From NCBI GenBank assembly GCA_021775425.1, contig JAJFHX010000013.1, positions 1-64,000 of the forward strand: 64,000 nucleotides of DNA. Reading direction: 5' to 3'. The position numbers and the translations under genes were made by a program. Below, piece by piece: positions 1-9,916 of the stretch. The number at the start of each line of letters is the position of its first letter. The stretch's first letter is position 1. The notes under the pieces are model-generated. The model ran no database searches. It had not been told where the DNA came from and saw only the letters and a list, made by a program, of their open reading frames with translations. The stretch comes from Hyphomicrobiales bacterium (GTDB lineage Bacteria > Pseudomonadota > Alphaproteobacteria > Rhizobiales > HXMU1428-3).

Positions 1-805
1 GCGTAATGATAGCCACATCGAGTGCCGTGTCTGAGCCAACTGGGCAAGGTGGATGCTGGCGGGGAAAGTCCTTCGCCAGTTGTAAAATCAGCTGTTTGGC
101 CCGAGAAGCATTATCCAAAAGCACACGAATAATCTCAGCCACATCCACATGTTCATGGTCTTCATGCCAGCAATCATAGTCAGTCACCATAGCCAGACTG
201 GCGTAACAAATCTCGGCCTCCCGCGCGAGTTTGGCTTCAGGCATGTTAGTCATGCCGATCACCGAACACCCCCATGAACGATAAAGATTAGACTCAGCCC
301 GTGTTGAAAATTGCGGTCCTTCCATCGCGAGATACGTCCCCCCTTTGGTAAGAGGTAGGCTATGCTTTTCGGCAGCCTGTGCTATCGCATCTGAAAGAAG
401 CGGGCTTGTCGGGTCTCCCATCGCCACATGCGCCACACAGCCCGGCCCGAAAAAGCTTTTATCCCGCGCAAATGTCCGGTCAATAAACTGGTCCACCAGC
501 ACAAAATGCCCAGGCGCATATTCCTCTTTCAAAGAACCACAGGCAGAGACAGATACAAGGTCCGTAACACCCGCCCGTTTTAATACATCTATATTGGCGC
601 GGTAATTAATACTGGAAGGTGACTGCCCGTGCCCGCGTCCGTGCCGGGGCAGAAAACGCATTTGCAAACCGTCAATTTCGCCAAACAATACGTCATCGGA
701 GGGCGCACCCCAGGGGCTGTCAATCCGCCGCCACTCAGCGTTTGTTAATTCCTCAAGCTCATAAAGCCCGCTACCCCCAACAATGCCCAATACTGACTCA
801 GTCAT
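1..805 (-). CDS. mtnP: S-methyl-5'-thioadenosine phosphorylase, 3' end cut by window edge
   Basis: The frame is open from the ATG at 805 to the left edge (268 codons; family members are usually about 290 residues, so only the last 20 or so are missing). It phosphorolyses methylthioadenosine to adenine and 5-methylthioribose-1-phosphate in the cytosol. Visible motifs are GGSGLY near residue 10 (phosphate loop), PRHGRGH near 53, and GMTNMPEA near 195; the last favours MTA phosphorylase over purine nucleoside phosphorylase. The same window holds mtnA, a FucA-like aldolase and apt, which would use both products. It follows petC on the same strand, but a terminator lies between them, so it is probably a separate unit. 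Confidence 0.93.
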   Translation of the reverse strand, partial: MTESVLGIVGGSGLYELEELTNAEWRRIDSPWGAPSDDVLFGEIDGLQMRFLPRHGRGHGQSPSSINYRANIDVLKRAGVTDLVSVSACGSLKEEYAPGHFVLVDQFIDRTFARDKSFFGPGCVAHVAMGDPTSPLLSDAIAQAAEKHSLPLTKGGTYLAMEGPQFSTRAESNLYRSWGCSVIGMTNMPEAKLAREAEICYASLAMVTDYDCWHEDHEHVDVAEIIRVLLDNASRAKQLILQLAKDFPRQHPPCPVGSDTALDVAIIT

Positions 806-896
806 ATTTACCCCCGCAGATGGAATTTAATTGAATTAAAACAAACACAAAATCTGTCATCCCGTCTATTAAAATGTCGAATGTAAAACATTTATG

Positions 897-932
897 ACAA
901 AAAAAGCCGGCCCCTAATTAAAAGAGCCAGCT
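897..932 (-). terminator. Intrinsic terminator of the petABC operon
   Basis: Read on the minus strand, an AGCTGGC arm (926-932) pairs with GCCGGCT (905-911, one G-U pair) and is followed by a run of T. It lies about 45 bases past the petC stop codon. Confidence 0.7.
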
Positions 933-977
933 TCTAGTAAATCTTTGTTCATGATCATCAGCGATCAGCGGATAAAA

Positions 978-1874
978 CTAATGTTTCACCCTTGACCAGA
1001 CGCTGCGTTTCGCAAGGAACAGCAATAAAGCCAGGATCAGCAGATAAATCTGCACCCGCTTACCAAGATCTTTACGGGCATTGAGATGTGGTTCCGATGC
1101 CCATGCCATAAAGGCCGTTACGTCCTTGGCGTGCTGTTCAACTGTGGTTGGTGTCCCATCAGTATATTCAACAGCATCTTCAGTCAGCGGCGCAGCCATC
1201 GCGATTTGATGACCTGCAAACACTTTATTATAGCTCATGCCATCACCAAGTGTCACACCATTTGGCGCTGTTCCATAGCCTGTCAGGAGGGCATAGATAT
1301 AGTCAGAACCTTTTTCTTCATAAGCGGTGACAATATCATAAGCCCAGTAATAAGGTTCCGTATACCACGGCACATGCCGGTGAATGGTGCGCGCTTTGGC
1401 AAGAACTGAAAAATCCGGCGGGTATGCGCCATTATTGGCTGAACGTGCCTCAGCTTCGTTTTTAAAAGGTGACTGGAAACGGTCTGAAAGTTTACCAGGC
1501 CGCTCTTTAGGATCACCGCTATCATCAACACCGTCGATCACAGTCGCTTCCTTAGCTATAGCAAGCGCCTGCTCCTTGGAGAATTCAGGGCCGCCTTTTT
1601 GCGCAAGGTTACGATACGAAAGAAGTTTCAAACCATGGCAGGCTGAACAAACTTCTTTATAAACGCCAAAGCCGCGTTGCAATTGCGCCTTGTTATACTT
1701 GCCGTTAAAGCCGTTAAAGCTCCAATCCTGGCGTTTGATTTCCGGGCCAGGTTCCCCGCCAGCAGCCATAGCCGGCGAAAGAGCAAAAGTACCTGCAAGC
1801 ATGAAAGCAGCACCTGCAAGACTTAACTTTTTGAATAATCCAGATGGATTGTGCTTCATGACATTTACCTTCAT
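978..1874 (-). CDS. petC: Cytochrome c1 of the bc1 complex
   Basis: Heme-carrying subunit of ubiquinol:cytochrome c oxidoreductase, which passes electrons from the Rieske centre to a soluble cytochrome c in the periplasm. An N-terminal signal peptide ends near AMA-AGG (residue 38). The heme c site CSACH lies near residue 76, and a C-terminal membrane anchor ([13 protein letters not shown]) precedes a basic tail. The start ATG overlaps the petB stop (ATGA, 1871-1874), implying translational coupling; a second ATG five codons later is possible. Length (298) is normal for a stand-alone cytochrome c1 rather than the fused b/c1 seen in some Bradyrhizobium relatives. Confidence 0.96.
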   Translation of the reverse strand: MKVNVMKHNPSGLFKKLSLAGAAFMLAGTFALSPAMAAGGEPGPEIKRQDWSFNGFNGKYNKAQLQRGFGVYKEVCSACHGLKLLSYRNLAQKGGPEFSKEQALAIAKEATVIDGVDDSGDPKERPGKLSDRFQSPFKNEAEARSANNGAYPPDFSVLAKARTIHRHVPWYTEPYYWAYDIVTAYEEKGSDYIYALLTGYGTAPNGVTLGDGMSYNKVFAGHQIAMAAPLTEDAVEYTDGTPTTVEQHAKDVTAFMAWASEPHLNARKDLGKRVQIYLLILALLLFLAKRSVWSRVKH

Positions 1875-3133
1875 GATTGAGCCCCTTCTTTTGCGGTCTC
1901 TTCAGGAGATGATTTGCCTGTCACACTTTCAGTAATGCTGTCAGGCAGCGCCTTTGGTTTTTCAATCAAACCAACAACGGGCATCACAACAAGAAAATGT
2001 ATGAAGTAATAGGCCGTGAACAACCGGCTAGCCAGCAGGTAATACCCTTCAGGCGCCTTGGCACCAAGATATCCAAGAGCAAGACAGGTAATCACAAACA
2101 GCCAGAAAAACGGCTTGAACATAGGCCGGTATTTGACTGACTTAATCTTTGAAGTATCAAGCCAGGGGATAACAAACAGCACAACAATTGCAAGCACCAT
2201 AGCAATCACACCAAACAGCTTGTCGGGAATTGCACGCAGAATTGCATAGAACGGCAGGAAGTACCATTCAGGCACAATGTGCGGTGGTGTTTGCAGCGGG
2301 TTGGCTTCAATGTAGTTGTCAGAGTGGCCAAGATAGTTCGGCGCATAAAACACAAACCATGAAAACAGCAAGGCAAACATAATCACCATAAACCCGTCTT
2401 TAATCACAAAATACGGGAAGAAGCTGAGCGTGTCCTCTTTGGTTTTCACTTCAACACCTGTTGGGTTGTTACTGCCAACCACATGCAAGGCCCAGATATG
2501 CAGACCAACAAGGGCAGCAATAATAAAGGGAAACAGGTAATGCAGGCTAAAGAGACGGTTTAGTGTCGGGTCACCAACAGAATAACCACCCCAGATCCAT
2601 TGTGTGATGCTCTCACCAACAATCGGAATAGCGGTAAAGAGGTTAGTAATCACAGTCACGGCCCAGAAGCTCATTTGCCCCCAGACAAGTGAATAGCCCA
2701 TAAACGCGGTAATGATCATCATCAACAGAATGATGACGCCCAAAATCCATAAAATCTCACGCGGTGATTTATATGAACCATAATATAGCCCGCGGAAAAT
2801 ATGTACATAAGCCGCGAAAAAGAACATTGAAGCACCAACCGCGTGCGTATAGCGAATGAGGTCACCCCAGTTTACATCGCGCATCAGATGTTCAACACTG
2901 GCAAAAGCGTGGTCACCATGTGCGACAAAATGCATGGCAATCACAATGCCGGTAACAATCTGAACCAGCAGGCAGAAGGTAAGAATACCGCCAAATGTCC
3001 AGAGATAATTCAGGTTTCTGGGTGTTGGAAACACACCAAAAGAATCATAAACCAACCGAATGATCGGTAAACGTTCATCCATCCAACGCGTAAAGGCGTT
3101 TGAAGGTTTGTAGCTTGAGCTATGTTCAGACAT
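1871..3133 (-). CDS. petB: Cytochrome b of the bc1 complex
   Basis: Integral membrane core of complex III, carrying both b hemes and the Qo and Qi quinone sites. It has eight or nine hydrophobic segments. The paired heme histidines are visible in the [15 protein letters not shown] and [20 protein letters not shown] segments, and the Qo-site PEWY motif is present in [16 protein letters not shown]. Length (420) is typical of an alphaproteobacterial full-length cytochrome b. It is the middle gene of petA-petB-petC: 11 bases separate it from petA, and it overlaps petC by four. Confidence 0.97.
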   Translation of the reverse strand: MSEHSSSYKPSNAFTRWMDERLPIIRLVYDSFGVFPTPRNLNYLWTFGGILTFCLLVQIVTGIVIAMHFVAHGDHAFASVEHLMRDVNWGDLIRYTHAVGASMFFFAAYVHIFRGLYYGSYKSPREILWILGVIILLMMIITAFMGYSLVWGQMSFWAVTVITNLFTAIPIVGESITQWIWGGYSVGDPTLNRLFSLHYLFPFIIAALVGLHIWALHVVGSNNPTGVEVKTKEDTLSFFPYFVIKDGFMVIMFALLFSWFVFYAPNYLGHSDNYIEANPLQTPPHIVPEWYFLPFYAILRAIPDKLFGVIAMVLAIVVLFVIPWLDTSKIKSVKYRPMFKPFFWLFVITCLALGYLGAKAPEGYYLLASRLFTAYYFIHFLVVMPVVGLIEKPKALPDSITESVTGKSSPEETAKEGAQS

Positions 3134-3144
3134 GCCTTGCTCTC

Positions 3145-3675
3145 CTAACCAATCTTGATTTTTGTATCTGAAACGAATGTGTATGGTGGCACTTCAAGGT
3201 TTTTCGGTGCCGGTCCTTTTCTTATCCGTCCAGAGGTATCATAGTGCGAGCCATGGCAGGGGCAGAACCAGCCGCCAAAATCACCGTGGACATCGCCATT
3301 GGCCTGGCCACGTGGAATACAACCCAAATGCGTACAGATCCCGATGAGGACCAGCCATTCAGGTTTCTGAACCCGGGTCTCATCAGTTTGCGGGTCACGC
3401 ATATCAGCATTATCGGCTGATTCAGCTGATTTAATCTCATCAGCTGTACGTTTGCGGATAAAAATGGGTTTGCCGCGCCACATAACTGTCACAGCCTGCC
3501 CCTCTTTAATCGGTGTCAGATCAATCTCTATCGAAGCCAGCGCCTTGGCTGAAGCATCAGGGTTCATCTGGTCAACCAGTGGCCAAAGCGATGCTCCGGC
3601 ACCAACAGCAGCAAAAGATCCGGCTGCCACCATCAAAAAATCCCGACGGCCTTCATCATTATGGTCTGAAGACAA
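3145..3675 (-). CDS. petA: Rieske iron-sulfur subunit of the bc1 complex
   Basis: Carries the 2Fe-2S centre that takes the first electron from ubiquinol. The cluster motifs CTHLGC (around residue 113) and CPCHGSHYD (around 138) are intact. A twin-arginine type anchor, [19 protein letters not shown], lies at residues 10-29; it is retained as the transmembrane helix. Length (176) is usual. It is the first gene of the petABC operon, so the promoter should lie in the AT-rich gap up to trmL. Confidence 0.97.
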   Translation of the reverse strand: MSSDHNDEGRRDFLMVAAGSFAAVGAGASLWPLVDQMNPDASAKALASIEIDLTPIKEGQAVTVMWRGKPIFIRKRTADEIKSAESADNADMRDPQTDETRVQKPEWLVLIGICTHLGCIPRGQANGDVHGDFGGWFCPCHGSHYDTSGRIRKGPAPKNLEVPPYTFVSDTKIKIG

Positions 3676-4187
3676 ATTCGCCTCCTTCAGGTTACCGCCT
3701 TTACAAAACCAGATGAGAACGCCCCAGCAGGTTGTGCAAAAGCTGATTTAAAAAGAGCTCAATTGGCCCTTATACAAAGCATTTTTAAAAATTCTAATTT
3801 GAAAAACAGGTATATCATAAGTAAAACAGCTAATTTTCCCCGTTAACTTCGGTTTCACACTGAAAATCATCATATTCGCTTCAATGTTCGTGTCGTATTT
3901 GGCCAATAACATAACGACAGCTAGAAAGTTAGGGTAAATTTATTATTTGCGAACTGTACTGCCATTGTTTTGTCAAAATCACAAGGGGAGAGTCAAAGAT
4001 AAATCGTCGCATTTTTGTGTTTTTGTATATTTGTCGCAATTTTTTGTGTGAAACTTCGTGTAAACCTGTTTCAACTGGTTTTTTATTGCAAATAAGCGTT
4101 CGGATTTGATCAGACAGCAGACCATCTTTATTCTGCTGTCCATAGTAGTCCCAGTTTAATCCCAATCAGTGAAAGAGCATATTAATA
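3676..4187. other. Divergent intergenic region petA / trmL
   Basis: 512 bases, strongly AT-rich, between the divergently transcribed petABC and trmL-hemF units. It must hold promoters for both directions. I see no convincing open frame; a 78-codon minus-strand frame at 3929-4165 has no ribosome site or recognisable composition. No clear sigma-70 pair stood out. Confidence 0.5.
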
Positions 4188-4688
4188 ATGGTACGTCTCG
4201 CCCTTTATCAGCCGGACATTCCCCAGAACATGGGCACATTGCTGCGTTTCGGTGCCTGTCTCAATGTCCCAGTAGATGTCATCGGCCCAACAGGTTTTGA
4301 CATGTCTGACAGAAGTTTAAAACGCGCCGCAATGGACTATATCACCAGATCAGATCTCACTCGTCATATCTCTTTTGATCGCTTTCTTGATTCAGATCAA
4401 AGAAAATCAGGCCGCCTTATTTTATCAACCACCAAAGCAACCACGATTTATACTGACTTTGAGTTTCTGCAAGGTGACATAATTTTGCTTGGCCGTGAAT
4501 CTTCCGGCGTTCCAGAGCATGTTGTCCAGGCGTCAGACGCACAAATCAAAATCCCGATGGCGAGGGATGTCCGGTCATTGAACATTGCCGTCGCCGGTGC
4601 CATGATCATCGGCGAAGCCCTTCGCCAGACGGGGTATTTTGATGATAGAACAGGTTCCGAAGCTTCAGTTTCTGACAAGACAGCATAA
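4188..4688 (+). CDS. trmL: tRNA (cytidine/uridine-34 2'-O)-methyltransferase TrmL
   Basis: SPOUT-fold enzyme that methylates the ribose of the wobble base in tRNA-Leu isoacceptors. The N-terminal LYQPDIPQNMGTLLR segment and the C-terminal knot region (LLGRESSGVPEHV, then IPMARDVRSLNIAVAGAM) are characteristic. Length (166) suits the minimal SPOUT TrmL family without an extra RNA-binding domain. It is followed 42 bases later by hemF on the same strand and is divergent from petA. Confidence 0.93.
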   Translation: MVRLALYQPDIPQNMGTLLRFGACLNVPVDVIGPTGFDMSDRSLKRAAMDYITRSDLTRHISFDRFLDSDQRKSGRLILSTTKATTIYTDFEFLQGDIILLGRESSGVPEHVVQASDAQIKIPMARDVRSLNIAVAGAMIIGEALRQTGYFDDRTGSEASVSDKTA

Positions 4689-4730
4689 ACAACAATATGA
4701 AAAACTACATATTAAAGAGCGCTTAAACGA

Positions 4731-5666
4731 ATGATGGACAAAAACAAACTCGCTTCCAAACAACCCCACGCCCCAAAGGAAGCCATTGCAGAATTACAAT
4801 CTGAGGCACGCCAGTGGTTTGAGACCTTACGTGATCAGATCTGCCAGGAATTTGAAACATTAGAAAATGAGTTAGAAGAAAACCTGCCGGACTATCTGGC
4901 GGATAAATCACCAGGGCGTTTTTCGCGCACACCATGGGAGCGACAAAACCATGATGAGACAAAAGGCGGTGGCGGTGTTATGTCGATGATGTCAGGCCGG
5001 GTGTTTGAAAAAGTCGGTGTTCATTGCTCAACTGTGTTTGGTGAGTTCTCACCTGAATTCCGTGGGCAAATCCCGGGCGCAAGTGAACATCCTCAATTCT
5101 GGGCCTCCGGCATTTCCCTCATCGCCCACCCGCATAATCCGAATGTGCCTGCCGTTCATATGAACACCCGCTTTGTAAACACAACCACTACATGGTTCGG
5201 TGGCGGCGCAGACCTCACCCCGGTTTTAGCTGAACGCCGCACCCAGCAAGACCAAGACACAATCAGCTTCCATGAAGCGATGGAAAAGTCATGCGAGGGC
5301 CATAAAGTTGCTGATTATCAAGCGCTTAAAAAATGGTGCGACGAATATTTCTATCTTCCCCACAGGGATGAGCCCCGCGGCATTGGTGGTATTTTTTATG
5401 ATTATCTCAATTCCGGAAGTTTTGCTGATGATCTCACCTTTACCAAATCCGTCGGCAAAGCCTTTAAAGATATCTACCCCGAACTCGTGCGCCGGAATTA
5501 TAAAACGGAATGGACTGAGGAAATGAGAGAGCGACAGCTCATTCAGCGCGGACGCTATGTAGAATATAATCTGCTGTATGACAGAGGCACAATCTTCGGC
5601 CTGAAAACCGGCGGCAATGTAAACTCCATTCTCTCCTCAATGCCCCCGGTTATTAAATGGCCCTAA
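4731..5666 (+). CDS. hemF: Oxygen-dependent coproporphyrinogen III oxidase
   Basis: Oxidatively decarboxylates coproporphyrinogen III to protoporphyrinogen IX in aerobic heme synthesis. Diagnostic segments are HMNTRF near residue 143, [10 protein letters not shown] near 155, and the C-terminal [18 protein letters not shown] region. Length (311) is typical. Two successive ATG codons (4731 and 4734) could start it, and the ribosome site is weak. Its position beside petABC fits a heme and respiration neighbourhood. Confidence 0.96.
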   Translation: MMDKNKLASKQPHAPKEAIAELQSEARQWFETLRDQICQEFETLENELEENLPDYLADKSPGRFSRTPWERQNHDETKGGGGVMSMMSGRVFEKVGVHCSTVFGEFSPEFRGQIPGASEHPQFWASGISLIAHPHNPNVPAVHMNTRFVNTTTTWFGGGADLTPVLAERRTQQDQDTISFHEAMEKSCEGHKVADYQALKKWCDEYFYLPHRDEPRGIGGIFYDYLNSGSFADDLTFTKSVGKAFKDIYPELVRRNYKTEWTEEMRERQLIQRGRYVEYNLLYDRGTIFGLKTGGNVNSILSSMPPVIKWP

Positions 5667-5846
5667 GGATTAAACAGTTTTGCAGCATATAAATTATTAA
5701 GAGTGCTGAATACACAGAGCGATGAAGAAAATCGCGTTCATTCCAGAAAATCACCTCATACAACATGAAACCACTTGCAATGCCGCGCCCCCCCTTTAAA
5801 ACTAGCCGCAAAATTAAAGGGACAACCAATCAACGGGGTAAGCAAG

Positions 5847-6383
5847 ATGAACAATGAGCAATTAAAATCCTTGATCAGAACCATTCCTGATCATCCCAAA
5901 CCCGGCATATTGTTTCGGGATGTCACAACCCTTATCAGCCATGGGGAAGGCTTTCGCGCCACCATTAACAATATGACCGAGCCATTTTTTGAAAAAGGCA
6001 TCGAGGCTGTTGTTGGCATTGAAGCCCGCGGCTTTATTCTGGGCGGCGCCATGGCTGACAAACTCGGCGTTGGTTTTGTACCGGTGCGCAAAAAGGGCAA
6101 ACTCCCCTTTGACACCATCTCTCAGTCTTATCAGCTGGAATACTGCACTGACGAACTTGAAATGCACACTGATTCCATCCGCGAAGGCGAAAAAGTGTTG
6201 ATCGTAGATGACCTTATCGCCACCGGCGGCACACTGGAAGCAGCATCAAAACTGGTCAGAAACCTTGGCGGCAACATAATCGGCGCAGCCTTCATCGTTG
6301 ATCTGCCAGATCTTGGTGGTTCCAGCAAATGCGAAAGTCTAAATATTCCCTGCCACAGCCTGATGGCCTTTGAGGGCGATTGA
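5847..6383 (+). CDS. apt: Adenine phosphoribosyltransferase
   Basis: Converts adenine and PRPP to AMP. The frame is open from 5775, but homology begins at the ATG at 5847 (MNNEQLKSLIRTIPDHPKPG), giving the normal 178 residues. The PRPP-binding motif VLIVDDLIATGGT is intact, as are GIEARGF and the PVRKKGKLP loop. It would recycle the adenine released by MtnP, whose gene lies at the left edge. Its stop overlaps the start of the next gene (TGATG), indicating co-translation. Confidence 0.95.
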   Translation: MNNEQLKSLIRTIPDHPKPGILFRDVTTLISHGEGFRATINNMTEPFFEKGIEAVVGIEARGFILGGAMADKLGVGFVPVRKKGKLPFDTISQSYQLEYCTDELEMHTDSIREGEKVLIVDDLIATGGTLEAASKLVRNLGGNIIGAAFIVDLPDLGGSSKCESLNIPCHSLMAFEGD

Positions 6384-6862
6384 TGACCAGTGAGGAGGAT
6401 AGCAACAGCTTGACCAAAATCTACATCGACGCAGACGCCTGCCCGGTCAAAGATGAGGCCGTGAAAGTCGCTGTCCGGCATAATCTGCCGATTATCTTTG
6501 TCTCAAACAGCTGGATGCGGCTTGATGATCACCCGTTAGTAGAACGCGTCGTCGTCAGCGAAGGGCCGGATGAGGCTGACAATTGGATTGTTGAGAACAT
6601 CAGCCCGAAAGATATCGTCATCACAGCAGACATACCCTTAGCGGCTCGGGCCATGGAGAAAGATGGCAAAGCTCTTCGCCCTAACGGAAAGCTGTTCACA
6701 AGTGATAACATCGGCATGGCCCTTGCGATGCGTGAACTGAACCAGGAATTGAGAGAGACCGGAGAGATCAAAGGTTACAACCCGGCCTTTACCAGCAAAG
6801 ATCGCTCTGACTTTCTCCAGGCACTTGAAAATATCATCCAGACAATCAAACGTGAGCAGTAA
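6383..6862 (+). CDS. UPF0178 (YaiI/YqxD, DUF188) family protein
   Basis: Conserved bacterial protein of unconfirmed function with a PIN-like nuclease fold suggested for the family. The hallmark IYIDADACPVKDE occurs near residue 13, with ITADIPLAARA and KDRSDFLQALE further on. Length (159) matches. I chose the ATG at 6383, which overlaps the apt stop as TGATG; an upstream TTG at 6380 is less likely. It appears to be an operon partner of apt. Confidence 0.9.
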   Translation: MTSEEDSNSLTKIYIDADACPVKDEAVKVAVRHNLPIIFVSNSWMRLDDHPLVERVVVSEGPDEADNWIVENISPKDIVITADIPLAARAMEKDGKALRPNGKLFTSDNIGMALAMRELNQELRETGEIKGYNPAFTSKDRSDFLQALENIIQTIKREQ

Positions 6863-6956
6863 TTTATTAATCACTTGCTTAAAGAGCTGTCATAAAACTG
6901 TTATAACCGGGTGTGAGATAACGTAAGATAACGGATATGAAGGTTAGGGTTTTAAA

Positions 6957-8072
6957 ATGCGCATCAATGGCAAACCACACAAAACCATCTGGCTGAATGA
7001 AGACGGCTGGTCAGTTGACATAATCGACCAGACCAGACTGCCACATCAGTTTATCATCGCCAATCTGAAAACGGTTGAAGATGCGGCCCATGCCATCAAA
7101 GCCATGCTGGTCAGGGGCGCTCCTTTAATTGGCGCAACAGCAGCCTATGGTCTTTGTCTCGCCATCAGAAACGACGCATCTAATGAGGCCATGGAAAAAG
7201 CGAGCGACTATCTAAACAGCCAGCGACCAACGGCCGTAAATCTGCGCTGGGCCTTAAATGTGATGCGCAATCATCTATTGCCCTTACCTGAAGAAAAACG
7301 CCTGAATGCCGCATATGAAAAAGCGGCCTTAATTGTTGAGGAAGACATTGAAACCAACCGCATGATCGGCGTTCACGGGCTAGAACTGATCAGACAAATT
7401 GCAGCGAGAAAAACACCCGGCGAAACCATTAATGTGCTCACCCATTGCAACGCCGGCTGGCTAGCGACAACAGAGTGGGGCACTGCAACCTCTCCGGTTT
7501 ATCACGCCGCGAAGGCGGGCATTCCCATCCATGTCTGGGTTGATGAAACCCGCCCGCGCAATCAGGGCGCCAGTCTGACAGCTTATGAACTTGGCCATGA
7601 AAACATCCCTCACACCATCATTGTTGATAATGCTGGTGGCCACCTGATGCAGCACGGAAAGGTTGACCTCTGCATTGTTGGCACAGACAGAACCGCAAGC
7701 AATGGTGACGTGTGCAACAAAATCGGCACCTATCTCAAAGCGCTTGCAGCACATGATAATAATATTCCCTTTTACGTGGCGCTTCCAAGCACAACCATAG
7801 ACTGGCAGTTAACCAGCGGTTTTGATATCCCGATTGAAGAAAGAGGCCCTGAAGAAGTGCTTATGATGACAGGTGTGAAAGCTGGCGGCGGGGAGACAGA
7901 AAACGAACTCATCACCATAGAGATTGCCGCCAAAGGCAGCCCCGCAGCCAACCCGGCATTTGATGTGACCCCGGCAAAATATGTCACCGGGCTGATCACA
8001 GAAAAAGGCGTCGTTAAAGCAACAACAGCGGGCCTCGCCAATTTGAAATCGGAATTGTCGAATGTCGCTTAA
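6957..8072 (+). CDS. mtnA: S-methyl-5-thioribose-1-phosphate isomerase
   Basis: Isomerises methylthioribose-1-phosphate (or 5-deoxyribose-1-phosphate) to the ribulose form. It shares the fold of eIF2B-alpha, but the isomerase residues are present: the catalytic Cys in LTHCNAGW (C164) and Asp in VGTDRTASNGDV (D244). VRGAPLIGA near residue 52 is the phosphate/substrate loop. Length (371) is typical. An AAGG ribosome site precedes the ATG. The stop lies inside the start of the aldolase gene (11-base overlap), so the two steps are translationally coupled. Confidence 0.96.
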   Translation: MRINGKPHKTIWLNEDGWSVDIIDQTRLPHQFIIANLKTVEDAAHAIKAMLVRGAPLIGATAAYGLCLAIRNDASNEAMEKASDYLNSQRPTAVNLRWALNVMRNHLLPLPEEKRLNAAYEKAALIVEEDIETNRMIGVHGLELIRQIAARKTPGETINVLTHCNAGWLATTEWGTATSPVYHAAKAGIPIHVWVDETRPRNQGASLTAYELGHENIPHTIIVDNAGGHLMQHGKVDLCIVGTDRTASNGDVCNKIGTYLKALAAHDNNIPFYVALPSTTIDWQLTSGFDIPIEERGPEEVLMMTGVKAGGGETENELITIEIAAKGSPAANPAFDVTPAKYVTGLITEKGVVKATTAGLANLKSELSNVA

Positions 8073-8778
8073 GAAAATGTCGATTGATCAGAAAACTCTG
8101 GCCGATAAAAAACTCACCAGAAACACCCTGGCAAAAGAAATCATTGCCCAATCGATCTATATGAAAGAAAAGGGGCTAACCCCCGGGCACACTGGCAACA
8201 TTTCTGCCCGTTATGAGGATGGTTTTTTAATCACTCCAACCGGTGTTCCTTATAATCAGTTAAAGCCGGATCAGATTGTTCACATTGTCAGTCTCGAAGA
8301 AAATTGCGATGAACAAAAATTATGGGATCAGTCCGGCTTCAGGCCATCTAGTGAATGGCAGTTTCACAGGGCCGCTTATCAGGCGAATAAGTCGATCAAA
8401 GCCCTGGTTCACACGCACTCAAATTATGCAACCATCCTCGCCTGCGCCGGGAAAGAAATCCCGCCCTTTCATTACATGATCGCTGCTGCAGGGGCCGATG
8501 TCATTCCGCTGGTGCCTTATGCCATCTTTGGCTCAAAACAATTATCTGATGGGGTGAAAATCTCAATGACGGGCGGTAAGGCTTGCCTGCTGGCCCACCA
8601 TGGCCAGCTCGCAGGGGAGGGCACACTTGCCAAAGCGATGGAACTGGCTGAAATCGTTGAAGATCTGGCTCACCAATATTGGGCATTGCTACAATTGGGT
8701 GATGTAAAACTGCTCAGCAAATCTGAGATGAAAGCCGTCCACCAGAAATTCAAAACCTATGGCCAGCAAAACATCTGA
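8062..8778 (+). CDS. Class II aldolase, probable 5-methylthioribulose/5-deoxyribulose-1-phosphate aldolase (Ald2-like)
   Basis: Zinc class II aldolase/adducin fold, 238 residues. It reads much more like L-fuculose-phosphate aldolase than MtnB dehydratase: SSEWQFHRAAYQ (catalytic Glu98), VHTHS zinc histidines (H117, H119), FHYMIAAAGADVIPLVPYA, and LLAHHGQ for the third zinc ligand. Overlap with mtnA says its substrate is the MtnA product. In the described DHAP shunt such an enzyme yields DHAP plus methylthioacetaldehyde or acetaldehyde. No mtnC, mtnD or mtnE is visible nearby, which argues against the full methionine salvage route. The exact substrate is inferred. Confidence 0.8.
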   Translation: MSLKKMSIDQKTLADKKLTRNTLAKEIIAQSIYMKEKGLTPGHTGNISARYEDGFLITPTGVPYNQLKPDQIVHIVSLEENCDEQKLWDQSGFRPSSEWQFHRAAYQANKSIKALVHTHSNYATILACAGKEIPPFHYMIAAAGADVIPLVPYAIFGSKQLSDGVKISMTGGKACLLAHHGQLAGEGTLAKAMELAEIVEDLAHQYWALLQLGDVKLLSKSEMKAVHQKFKTYGQQNI

Positions 8779-8814
8779 CTATCTGTTCAGCTAGATACAA
8801 ACAGTATGCGTAGC

Positions 8815-9912
8815 CTAGTTCGCAAACCTGAAATGCAGCACATCACCATCCTTGACGATATAGTCTTTACCTTCAAGCCGCATTTTGCCTTTTTCTTTCG
8901 CGCCGGCTTCACCGTTGAGCTCAACATAATCAGCATATGAAATGGTCTCAGCCCGAATAAAGCCTTTCTCAAAATCTGTATGGATAACACCAGCTGCTTT
9001 TGGTGCAATTGTTCCTTGAGGAATGGTCCAGGCACGCGTTTCTTTCGGCCCGCAGGTGAAATAGGTGATAAGATCAAGCAACCCATAACCGGCACGAATG
9101 AGCCGGTTTAGCCCGGGTTCTTTAAGGCCAAGCTCTTCAAGAAACAAAGCCCGTTCCTCTTCATCAAGGCCGGAAAGTTCAGATTCAATTTTAGCCGAGA
9201 TCACAACAAACGCCGCCCCTTCAGCTTCAGCCTGTGCTTTTACTTTGTCAGAAAGCGCATTGCCTTCAGCCGCGCTCTCTTCATCAACATTCGCCACATA
9301 AACAATCGGTTTATCCGTCAGCAACTGCAACTGGCGAAACAATAGTTTCTCATCATCTTCAAGCGGGGTGCTGCGCGCTGGTTTGCCGTCCTGCAACTGG
9401 GGCAGCACTTTGTCGATAATTTTAATGAGAGCGATCGCTTCCTTGTCTTGCCCTTTGGCTTTTTTCTCAAGGTTGGTCTTGCGTTTCTCTAAACTCTCAA
9501 GGTCGGCCAGCATCAACTCGGTTTCAACTGTTTCTGCGTCAGAAAGCGGATCGACCTTGCCTTCAACATGGGTAATGTTTTCATCTTCAAAACAGCGCAA
9601 CACATAAGCAATAGCATCCACTTCGCGTATGTTAGCAAGAAACTGATTGCCAAGGCCTTCCCCTTTGGAAGCCCCCTTAACAAGGCCGGCAATGTCAACA
9701 AAGGTGAGGCGGGTTGGTAATATTTCTTTCGATTTCGCTATGCCGGCAAGTGTGTCAAGCCGAGGGTCAGGCACGGAAACATCGCCTACATTCGGCTCGA
9801 TCGTGCAAAATGGAAAATTGGCAGCCTCAGCACTTGCCGTTTGTGTCAGTGCATTAAACAGGGTGGACTTGCCAACATTCGGCAAACCGACAATACCGCA
9901 TTTAAACCCCAT
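8815..9912 (-). CDS. ychF: Ribosome-binding OBG-family ATPase YchF
   Basis: P-loop ATPase that binds ribosomes and is linked to oxidative stress signalling. The P-loop GLPNVGKST is at residues 8-16, the switch region [17 protein letters not shown] near 73, the NVDE base-specificity motif (instead of NKxD) near 205, and a C-terminal TGS domain ends in [11 protein letters not shown]. Length (365) is standard. It is the last gene of rplY-pth-ychF, four bases after pth. Confidence 0.97.
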   Translation of the reverse strand: MGFKCGIVGLPNVGKSTLFNALTQTASAEAANFPFCTIEPNVGDVSVPDPRLDTLAGIAKSKEILPTRLTFVDIAGLVKGASKGEGLGNQFLANIREVDAIAYVLRCFEDENITHVEGKVDPLSDAETVETELMLADLESLEKRKTNLEKKAKGQDKEAIALIKIIDKVLPQLQDGKPARSTPLEDDEKLLFRQLQLLTDKPIVYVANVDEESAAEGNALSDKVKAQAEAEGAAFVVISAKIESELSGLDEEERALFLEELGLKEPGLNRLIRAGYGLLDLITYFTCGPKETRAWTIPQGTIAPKAAGVIHTDFEKGFIRAETISYADYVELNGEAGAKEKGKMRLEGKDYIVKDGDVLHFRFAN

Positions 9913-9916
9913 AAAC

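Noticed and set aside
8062-8778. Calling the class II aldolase mtnB (methylthioribulose-1-phosphate dehydratase)
   Set aside because: Its active-site region matches fuculose-phosphate aldolase (SSEW, FHYMIAAAG), and no mtnC, mtnD or mtnE accompanies it.
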